Shown: one piece after another, positions 24,505-33,642 of the stretch
How positions within the stretch are numbered: the stretch's first letter is position 1
Layout: each line of letters opens with the position of its first letter
NCBI GenBank assembly: GCA_030549335.1
Contig: CM060197.1
Location: 46,465,654-46,529,653 of the forward strand
DNA: 64,000 nucleotides
Source of the DNA: Pontederia crassipes
Taxonomy: Eukaryota > Streptophyta > Magnoliopsida > Commelinales > Pontederiaceae
Direction: 5' to 3'
Program-made: the position numbers and the translations under genes
Notes under the pieces: model-generated
The model's input: only the letters and a program-made list of their open reading frames with translations
Told to the model about the DNA's origin: nothing
The model's database searches: none

Positions 24505-25966
24505 GATATGGGGGCTGAGTGCGCATGCTCTTTAGATCCAATCATGCAGGTGTGAAACCATGGACTAGATAAGATTGACTGGTTGAGAGATTTTGATTTT
24601 CATTTAGTAATAAGGTTCCAATTGGGTGTAGGACAGTGCGTGCACTTTATTATCATTCATATTACCTCCCAAAAAAGATTGTATAGTAAATGTTTTTGTT
24701 TAGTATGCGTAGTAATATAATAGAACTAGGGAATTCTCGAGCGCTTATAAAATGAAGGTCTGCTATCCCTTAATTTTTTTAATCATTGGATTGAAAATTA
24801 TGAATAATATTTGATTTATTTTCATTTAAGAATTTTTAATCTGATCTATATATTTTTATCTGCAAAAGATAAGGTACACAATGTTCTTCCTTTAAAAAGA
24901 GGACACCATTATTATGTCATTAGATTGAAATGTTTTTAGTATTTTTATATCTTAATATTCACACATATAACATATATATGAATTTAATTTGGTATTGAGT
25001 GCGCGCGATTTACTTTAGGAATAGTTTAGATTAGTTTAGATGATCATTGATGATAACAAATATTGGATACCCATAAATTTGTTAAGTGAATCATTTATGA
25101 ATCTTAGAATTGTCAATAAAAAATATTGGATACCTATAAATTTCAAAATTCTATTTGAACTTTTTTCTTGTCAAATCTTCATTTGGATAATCAATCATAT
25201 ATCATTTTTCATTAATTTAATAATGTAGCCATTTCATAAATAATGAATATTGATGTGAAATACTAAATGCCATGTTCAAGGCAAGTTACAAGTTAAATAA
25301 CTTTCCTACTTTCCTAGTTGATGTACTAAATAAATTATAAAGGATCAAACAGCAATGTCATTGCTCATAAAGTTGTCGTCCTTTGCTATTTCCTAGCATC
25401 TGATTCAATTCAGAAAGTCACTGATATAATTAGGGAGTATATATGCACACCTAAATCATCGCAGTTATAGGGTGCATTAACATAATAACAGAGCAAGAAA
25501 AAAGAAATGACCACTTCATAATGTTAATTGTCATTTATATACATAATCATTTGGATCATAAAAATGCCCATGCATGGGTTGCGCTCGTCTCCTATACCCA
25601 TTAATTAATTAATGCTTACTGGAGTGCATCAAATAAGAGTTGCACCCAAGATAACAAAAGTTTACGGTTCTTATCGTCGAATGCAAAGGGTCATTTTATG
25701 TAAAATACAAGAACAGGAAAATAGTAAATAGTACAACCACTTTTGTTGGCGCTAGGAAAGAAACTCTCCAAGTCTTGCTGTAACCTGCGATCATGGTCAA
25801 CAACCCACGGTGTTGGGACAAAAGCCAAGATTTCTCATTTGGCCTTGTCGTGTTTCTTCATTCCTCTAATGTACATTCCCAGGATATCAATGTGTATCAT
25901 GCGGGTGTGATGCATGAAGAATTGAAGAGTAAAAAACAATAAAAAGGTGGGATGTGAAGCATTCAC

Positions 25967-26057
25967 CGTTCTGGAGGTCGATGCTATTGCTATGGAAGTC
26001 GTTGAACGTCTCTGCTCGAAGCGCTGTGGAGGTGTACAAAACTTGTTGCTGCTCCAT
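25967..26057 (-). CDS. Possible first exon of an unrecognised gene
   Basis: On the minus strand a TATAAAAAG-type box (about 26092-26100) precedes an ATG at 26057 by roughly 40 bp. The frame reads MEQQQVLYTSTALRAE and continues to DLQNG, where CGGTGAAT could be a splice donor. No later exon was found and no domain is recognisable. A competing frame starts at 26083 but its ATG is too close to the TATA box. Weak evidence. Confidence 0.2.
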
Positions 26058-26758
26058 GCTGCTACCACGGGGACGCAAGTCATTGTTGCTCTTTTTATAT
26101 TCTTCCTAAATCACTAATGTCGTTTGGGATGTCCACGTTTGGAGGCCAATAAATTGGAAGACAATAACTTTTCTGCGTTATGACATGGGATCATGGGAGG
26201 AGGTTACAAATGGAAAGGTGATGGTCATGGGAAGAGGTTACACGTGAGAGGAAATAGATAGAAATAAATATGAAATAGAGATATGGATGATTTTATTAGA
26301 GAAGAGATGTGCTAATAAATAAAAATAAATGTTAACAATAGGTTACATGTAATTAATGATACCAATAGTGGGGAGGATAAATGCACGTGATTAATAATAA
26401 GATAGAGAATGCTATAAATAATGGAGAGAGAAACAATACATATAAATTTATAAAAAAACAATAACAAAAAACACAAATAGCAATGGCTCAATATTAGGAT
26501 TTTGAATCTTATATATAAATTTATTCTTTTTTGCATATAAAAAATGCTCAAATCTATGATGAATCCTTGGACACTCAAAAAATAGATTGTTAGACAATTT
26601 GTTGTGAATCCTTTAAAGATTGTTGTGAATCTTTGGAATTATTATTTTTTGCATAAAAAATTGTTGTGAATCCTTGAATCTATCTTTTTACATTATGTAA
26701 AAAATAGATTGTTAGATTTAAAAAATATTGTTGTGAATCCTTGGAATTATTCTTTTTT

Positions 26759-26986
26759 GCATAAAAAAATGTTATACACATAAATGTTAAAAATTGTCAT
26801 TTATAACATTTTGGTCATTTATAACATTCTTGAAACTTGCTATTTTTTTGCAATTAATACGTACCATTTATAACAATATTTAAAAAAATAAGGTGTGAAA
26901 ATTTTAAAAAATCTAGAAAAAAGATAAATAGGAATGCTGAGCAAAGAAATAATATAAACTATTTACAAAATTACCACTGAATCCTC

Positions 26987-27019
<33 letters not shown>

Positions 27020-27252
27020 GATTTGCATAAAAAAATGCTATACACATAAATGTTAAAACTTGTCATTTATAACATTTTGGTCATTTATAACATTCTTAAA
27101 ACTTGCCATTTTTTGCAATTAATACGTGCCATTTATAACAATCTTTAAAAAAATAAGGTGTGAAAATTCTAAAAAATATAGAAAAAAGATAAATAGAAAT
27201 GCTGAGCGAAAAGCAATGTAAATTATTTACAAAACTACCACTGAATCTTCAG

Positions 27253-27291
<39 letters not shown>

Positions 27292-27538
27292 CATAAAAAA
27301 ATGCTATACACATAAATGTTAAAACTTGTCATTTATAAAATTTTGGTCATTTATAACATTCTTAAAACTTGCCATTTTTTTGCAATTAATACGTGTCATT
27401 TATAACAATCTTTAAAAAAATAAGGTGTGAAAATTCTAAAAAATCTAGAAAAAAAATAAATAGGAATGCTGAGCAAAGAAGCAATGTAAACTATTTACAA
27501 AATTGTCATTGAATCCTCTGAATTATATATATATAGAT
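26759..27538. repeat. Three tandem copies of a 266-bp repeat with (AT)n tracts
   Basis: Copies start with GCATAAAAAAATGYTATACAC at 26759, 27025 and 27291. Each contains ACATTTTGGTCATTTATAAC and TAAGGTGTGAAAATT, and ends in CAGAATTATATATAT with a variable (AT)n tract. The third is slightly shorter. There is no gene. The array abuts the NPF fragment at 27545. Confidence 0.9.
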
Positions 27539-27544
27539 TTATGA

Positions 27545-27720
27545 ATTTAATGGTCATCCCACCTAGTGAAATGGGGACCATCCACCCTACGAATGTGTCC
27601 ATGGTCGCACCCTACTCGATAAAGAGGGAGGTCATTTGCGTGAAGACGGAGGAGTAGAGGATGGTCACGAGCCATGCTGGAAAAAGTTGGAACATGTATT
27701 TGAGCTCTTTCATCTGATGA
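27545..27720 (-). pseudogene. NPF (NRT1/PTR) transporter fragment, copy 1
   Basis: The minus strand reads KELKYMFQLFPAWLVTILYS, then SVFTQMTSLFIE, a stop codon, and GATMDTFVG. This is the pattern of proton-coupled nitrate/peptide transporters of the NPF family (VEELK...P.W...I.Y..V..QM.T.F.EQG..MD), a transmembrane-helix segment plus loop. Only about 58 residues are present and no other exon of the gene is near, so this is a dead gene fragment. A more diverged copy is at 59036-59232. Confidence 0.65.
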
Positions 27721-27772
27721 ACTCAAATAAGTTAATATAATATTATTTGATAATTTGTAAAGATTACATATA

Positions 27773-28385
27773 GGGGCCGTTTGTTTGCGGAACCGAGTGG
27801 GAACCGCGACCTTATTCTGCCCGATTCCGTCAAACACCGCTCCGAAATCAAATTTCGAGGCGAGAACAATATTGGTGGAACAGGGAGCCACACCCTTTCT
27901 TTTTTGCCTTTTGATGTTGACGTGACGTTTTCTCTTTTTTTTTCAAAATTCATTTTCTTTTTTCTTTTTCTTTCCTCTCACACAATATCTTTTCTAAAAT
28001 AAATTATTTAATAATTATAATAAGCAATTACTATAATATTATTTATTACCTATTTTTTCATTAAGGAAGTTTAATATTTCATTAAATATAATTAATTTAA
28101 AATATGATTTTTATATTTAAGTAATATAATTTTTAATAAAATTTTCCTATCAAAATTTTTTATTTTATAGTTTTATTTTAATTAATAATAAAATTATACT
28201 TTATAATTATAATAATAATTTTTAATTCAAAATTCATCCATCACAACTACTTTTTCCTATCACATCAACCACCTTATTACTCATCATCAAATTCCACTCC
28301 AACCAATACACCCCGAACTAATCTGTCAATTCAACTATACACTGAGAACTTAGGAAGAACCGCGATTCCGTTTCCAAACGACCCC
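27773..28385. mobile_element. Harbinger/Tourist-like MITE
   Basis: The ends GGGGCCGTTTG and AAACGACCCC are inverted repeats of a common plant MITE type. The paralogous site at about 59280-59295 (CATGTAGAGAAATG) lacks the element, which places the boundaries and suggests a 3-bp duplication (ATA left, GTA right, one change). Family assignment rests on TIR wording and the short duplication. Confidence 0.65.
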
Positions 28386-28399
28386 GTAGAAAAATGCTC

Positions 28400-29050
28400 C
28401 CTATATGTCAGTGAAACAATATGTACTAGTATTTCTAACCGAAAAAATGTTCCAATTAATCCTTGCTCAAAAGGTTACATTATTTCAAGAGACTATTTTT
28501 GTTCATACTTTGATTCTAGTTTGGAAGTTGTGGATCTACTCATATGGTCTTTTTTACGGAGAAACATATCTACTTACTATAAATATTGATTGAAATGTTA
28601 TTTACATTTGTAAATCAATACTTTTGTTATACTTTTAATTACCAGATAATTCATATATATGTTTTTCACAAAAAGTTGTCGATATCAACTAATCATGAAA
28701 TTGTCTCTTTCTACGATGAGATGACAAGAATATCCACATATATATTTAGACATGATTATTCATATTTATGTTGTAACAATTCATAATTTGTACTATAAAA
28801 TTTCTATAATTTCAAAGAGATTAATTATGTATCCTCTTAAGGCTTATTATGGATAAATATAAATGTCTATAATTTCTATAATTTCAAAAATATAAATGTC
28901 TAAATCCCAACATTATTTACTCTGTACAATGACTATAGTTATATCATCTTACATGCATAATTCTATCTGAATGAATACAGATTAATATTGCTATAGATGA
29001 TTGATTATATACTATAAAACTATGGAACTTAGTAGAGAAAAGGTAACAAT
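28400..29050. repeat. Duplicated upstream block, copy 2
   Basis: It matches 59290-59990 closely and 12480-14420 more loosely. There is no coding frame common to the copies. It lies between the MITE at 27773 and the LTR remnant at 29045. Confidence 0.65.
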
Positions 29051-29770
29051 TACCTAATCTATAAAGTAAAGTTCAGTATTCCTAAATTTGACCCATCACG
29101 AAATGTTACGTTTGGCTTTGATACTAAATGTTACGCCTCAAAATTCGACTATGTCACATGATAAAAACTCCTCTTAGTATGCGGCTCATCGATACTCTTT
29201 GACCCTTTCGTTGACCCAATTGGTTAATAAGGGTGATACGTAAGTTGAAGACTTAAAAGAATAAAAAAGTTACAACAATAAACATAAATATAGATGCTAA
29301 TAAAATAAATAAAATTAGAATCACATCGAACATCAACACTAGACATATAAAAGTTCATGCCATAATACAAATGGATACATAAGTCCTATACGTAACTAAA
29401 AATCAGACTCACAAGTAACCTAGGTATATATAATCTAAAAATAAACACTATAATAACCATTTACACACACCATCCAAGCAGACATCGCCGCACAAAAATC
29501 AGACTCACAAGTAACTTAGGTACCTACCGGGATCAACACAAAGGAGGGAACCCTCCTATTAGTATAAAGTTAAGTGTGAATTAAATATAATCATAAGGAT
29601 GATTCATAAGAGTAGGCACGAAGTAAAACATAATGCAAGTATAAATCATGAGAATCGTCATGGAGAACAATGGCATGGAGAGTTCATCATTCATATTTAT
29701 TTCTTCTCATCTTTCACTTGGAAAAGCGTCATGGAGAATACGCATTGAACAAGTATCAATGCGTACCACA
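29045..29770 (-). mobile_element. Ty3/gypsy-like LTR remnant with primer-binding site
   Basis: On the minus strand, an LTR end (complement of TGTTACGCCTCAAAATTCG at 29121) is followed by a primer-binding-like sequence (complement of GGCTTTGATACTAAA). The rest of the internal region is gone. The same structure is at 59990-61450, and a related LTR stands alone at 42869-45115. It is truncated where the RALF 3' flank begins near 29770. Old fossil. Confidence 0.6.
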
Positions 29771-29853
29771 GCATCACATAGAATTAGCATCTCTCTGGAG
29801 GGCGTTTTATCCAAGCTTGGACATTATTTTCGACCATCAAAATTTTGTTAAAT

Positions 29854-30207
29854 TTAGCAGCGAGGTGGATAAGCGCACCGACGGGTGTAAGGATTTCCAA
29901 GTCCAGTGCTGAAAACTGGCCGGTTTTTAAGCAGCGGTTCGTTCCCGATGGTGCTCAGGCGCTGCCTCCTACTCGTCGACGGGGAAGACGCCTCTGACAG
30001 TACTGCCGGTAGTCCCCAGAACTCTCCGTCCATTCCGAGGGATTCCACGATAATGGAGGAGGACGAGGAGCCGACGATGATCCCTGCAACGTCATCACCA
30101 TCGTCTATGTTCATGTCCGGGCCGTGATTTGAACTAGGAAAAGTGATGCGACTGCGAACAAGATGAAGAGCAGCGGCTATCACAACCAGTTCAGATGATG
30201 ATCCCAT
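29854..30207 (-). CDS. RALF-like peptide precursor with weak signal peptide, 117 aa
   Basis: It starts MGSSSELVVI like its paralogs, but the hydrophobic stretch is only about nine residues and is then broken by His and Arg (LHLVRSR, 14-20), so secretion is doubtful. The propeptide keeps VESLGMDGEFWGLP (54-67). The cleavage region is SRRQRLST (79-86): RRQR, not RRxL. The YISY region is lost (TIGNEPL, 86-92). GNPYTRRC and cysteines 111 and 117 are well kept. The mature tail is under the family pattern while the processing signals have drifted, so this may be a gene on the way to decay or one with changed processing. Its upstream DNA differs from all other copies. Confidence 0.7.
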   Translation of the reverse strand: MGSSSELVVIAAALHLVRSRITFPSSNHGPDMNIDDGDDVAGIIVGSSSSSIIVESLGMDGEFWGLPAVLSEASSPSTSRRQRLSTIGNEPLLKNRPVFSTGLGNPYTRRCAYPPRC

Positions 30208-30487
30208 CCCTCTCCCTTTCCCTCAAAATGAAGAGACTGTAGTAGATTTTGATTAGATAAAAATCAACTAACAAATAATATTTATTAAATATATATAAAA
30301 AGTACACGAGAGGACAACACTAGCTATGCACTCAACCTCTTAATATACAATTCTACACTCAACCTCTTAATATCACTACACCTATGCACACACACTCCAC
30401 TCACTCACGTACTACACTAACTACCACTCCACTCACTCACTCTATACTTGTTGCTATTGGATGATTACCATCGTACGAACACCCCCT

Positions 30488-30499
30488 CCCTATTTATAG
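30488..30499 (-). promoter_or_regulatory. TATA box unlike that of other RALF copies
   Basis: The minus strand has CTATAAATAGGGAGG, a classic plant TATA context, about 285 bp upstream of the RALF ATG at 30207. The usual TATATAGA promoter at about 100 bp is missing in this unit, so the gene may use this replacement promoter with a longer leader. Confidence 0.4.
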
Positions 30500-31310
30500 A
30501 TGGAAAAGGTCGGTGCTTCAAGCTATTTTGTCCACATATTATTATAATATATGTAACTTTCTAGATAAGTAATTTTCTAAATGTTAATGCTAGATGCTTC
30601 TAAGTAGGTCGGTGCTGATTTCAACAGAGATTATTTGGCTAGCATGCACTTGTATTTAATTGTATAATAATTGTATTTAACTTTATCAATTTATGTTAGT
30701 TTAACTCATATCTCACAAGTTAACAAATAAATTAACATGTTAGGATTTCTCAAATAAGCTAATTATTTCAAATTAATTTTAAAAATAAGTTAATTATTTG
30801 CACCCATTCACCATGGGGTCCTAGTTCGGCTCCTGCAGATGTTGCATGATGGAATTATATAGCGCAATTAATCAATCACTATATTTGGAAGTCTATAGCA
30901 CAAGAAAATTATATCTACTTTGCCGATTGACTAATTTTATATCTGTTAAAATAAAGAAAAAATAAATAAATATGAGATTTGCATATTTATCACCGCATGA
31001 AAATGTGGGTGCTCAAATAAATAGGGGATCAAATCCGTCGTTAACTTACATAGTATTTTTTTTAAAAAAATATACATTCAAAGTGTGTTACACTAAGTAC
31101 AACTAATTGAATTTAATAAGGTGTATAATTAATTTTTCCTACATTATATTTTGTTAATGTATGTTTTGTTAATTCTTCCTACAATAATCAGACTTAATTT
31201 TATATTATGAACTATGAAGTCGTCCAATGTGCCCATTTGATCTGTAAATACATAATGTTTCTACCATCCAATATTTATGTAAATATATAATTAATCGTCT
31301 ACATAATGTC
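30500..31310. other. AT-rich spacer
   Basis: Nothing recognisable beyond simple AT-rich sequence. Confidence 0.4.
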
Positions 31311-31490
31311 CATGCATCTTTCAGATCACCATTTACATGAATCATGTGGTGGTGGTGGTGGTTGGACTCTAATTTTGTGCTGCCTTGTCATCATTGTCAT
31401 AAAGCATGCGGTCCGACTAATTGGGCAGGAGTGGTGCTTCAGGAAAGAGACTAGGGACCAAAGAGTTCATTCTCAAGTTTTTAGCTAAAC
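31311..31490. repeat. Conserved block 3' of RALF remnant (copy 3 of 4)
   Basis: TGGTGGTGGTTGGACTC, TGTGCTGCCTTGTCATCAT and CATAAAGCATGCG match the copies at 18936 and 38470. The (GGT)n stretch is expanded here. Confidence 0.5.
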
Positions 31491-32524
31491 ATTATTTTAG
31501 AACTAATGTGAATCCTACATATAATAATTCATTACACCGAAAAAAATTTTAGAAACTAAACGCATTAGTCTTTAGAATTTCAATTTTAATCTTTCATATT
31601 TTTTTACAATAAAATATCTTGACTCAGTGACCAAGATTCTTTATTAATCCTTAAATAATGATTTTTTAGTGATCACGAATAAAATTTTGATTTTAAATAA
31701 ATAAGAATTTGAGACTAATATCACATTAGTCTTTAATATTTATATTTTTAAGAACTAAATTGATCCCTAAAAAATTTACCTTCAAATCATAATTTTGTTG
31801 ATACATGAGTTCTTCCTCTCAGAAGAACTATATTCCATGTTGAGAACATTGTTGTGTTAAGAAAATTATATTTTAGAACAATTTTAAAATATCCAAACGG
31901 GCCGTAGGAAAACAGGGACACGACCTAAGTTTGACTTTTATATTTTGTAGCCTTTGACTTTAGCCTTAATATTTTTAATCACATCCATGTTCCCTCTTTA
32001 CACTTGGGGAAAAAGAAGAGAGAGACGAAAGAAGCATGAAAAGAAAGGATCCACTGAGCTCATAAGAAAGTGGATGACAACAGAATGATAGGGAGTTTGC
32101 AGTGACAATAGAAAGAAAAAGTATATAGTCTTTTTTGTGAGTGGATGAGATTGGAAAAAATTAGTGTTGTACTGAAATTAAATCAATACATGTATAGATT
32201 AAATCTATACTTTAAAATAAAATGATATTAAATTAAATTAGCTCATAAGAATCGCCAGATATTCTTTATGACATGTATGGTCGTTTACGTACTTTCTGTA
32301 ATTAAATCTATACTTTAAAATAAAATGATATTTTCTGTAATTAAGCGGTGAGTTCAAAATATTAAATCCGGATATTCTTTTGGCGACGTCTCCATGCGAC
32401 ATTATTAAAATTTATTTTATAATTTTAATATCAATTTGCGGCTGATTTTTTTTTTCTTTCATCCCGAAGTCATATTTCTTTCGGATGTCATCAAATTTGA
32501 GATTGAATAAGACCTGAACTTATT

Positions 32525-32887
32525 ATCCCACGTCGGAGAAATTATTTGTGATAAAATTACACAAATCACCTTTTTTCCGGTCGTTGTGAATAAAATTGTT
32601 TATGGCCATCGTATACCTTTTTATGTTTTTTTTTTCAATTTATGTTACATGCGTCTAGGGGAAATTTTAATTCTGAAATTTTAGTCCCACATCGGGTTAG
32701 TGTTGTATTGACGAAGGGACACTTAATTGGGCCGGACCAGTTTCGTGTGCAGTTTGATAAATCTTGCCCAATATTGAATTGGTGAGGTGGCAACTGTTTG
32801 AAAGTGAGCGAGTTGGATGCCGACACGGATCCGACTGACCAATCAATTAGTAGGTCCCATAATCATCAATCCACCCAACCCCTTTTT
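32525..32887 (+). ncRNA. Candidate structured Pol III-type RNA unit, copy 2 (TATA lost)
   Basis: A perfect USE GTCCCACATCG is at 32684-32694, and a second USE-like ATCCCACGTCG at 32525-32535. About 55 bases between USE and GGGTTAGTG, including the TATA-like box, are deleted relative to copies 1, 4 and 5. The closing helix is ATTGACGA-A-GGGAC against GTCCC and TCATCAAT near 32857-32873, with one mismatch. A TTTTT run is at about 32883. This copy is probably dead as a promoter. It sits in the unit that carries the RALF remnant 33299. Confidence 0.3.
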
Positions 32888-33298
32888 AATAATTCTTATT
32901 TAAACGATTAGCAGGTCCCATTTTAATTTTTATTCTTTTATTTTATAAATCATTTATTTTATAATAAATTTACGTTGCAAAAAGAAGATAAAACAAAGAT
33001 AATACAAGGATGTCTTAGTTATCTCACTTTAAAAAAATAAAAAAAAATTGACAAATTTATTATTACCTCGAATGACGATAAAGATTTTAATAAAGATCTG
33101 CAATATAAAATCTCGCTCCATTATCATATGATCGTCATCCGACAGCTTAGGTTTGTTAAATAGATATTGCTGGTTGCACGAAAATTAATCGATTGATACT
33201 TAAAAAATTAACACATGACAGCATCACAATTACAATATGGAGGGAGTTTTATCTAAATCTTTAATATTATTTTCGACCATCTAACTTGATCAAATTTA

Positions 33299-33450
33299 GC
33301 ACAGGTGGATAAAGACACGGACGGGTGTAAGACTTTCCAGGTCCAATCACAATTACAATATGGAGGGTCTATATAATGTGGAGGCTGAGTGCGCATGCTC
33401 TTTAGATCCCATCATGCAGGCGTGAGACCATGTGGACTAGATAAGATTGA
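33299..33450 (-). pseudogene. RALF remnant: last codons fused to promoter remnant
   Basis: 33299-33344 encodes (minus strand) GPGKSYTRPCLYPP, the C-terminal end of a RALF like the copy at 24027, but with two bases missing before the final cysteine codon so that codon and the stop are lost. The rest of the coding region is deleted. After a filler that repeats ATCACAATTACAATATGG (33346-33367; original at 33223-33244), the gene's promoter follows (TCTATATAATG, then GGCTGAGTGCGCATGCTC to about 33450). Confidence 0.75.
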
Positions 33451-33642
33451 CTGCATGGGAGTATAAAATTAACATAATTATGATATTATTTTCTTTAACA
33501 CCCCTTCGTCTATAACTTTTTTTTTCACATTTAATTCTAAATTATAAACTTACAAATTTTAATTCCCAAACTTACCCAAACTTCATACTTAAGTCCTTTT
33601 GTTAAATTTTAACTAAATTTAATTGTGAAATGTCATTTTTAC

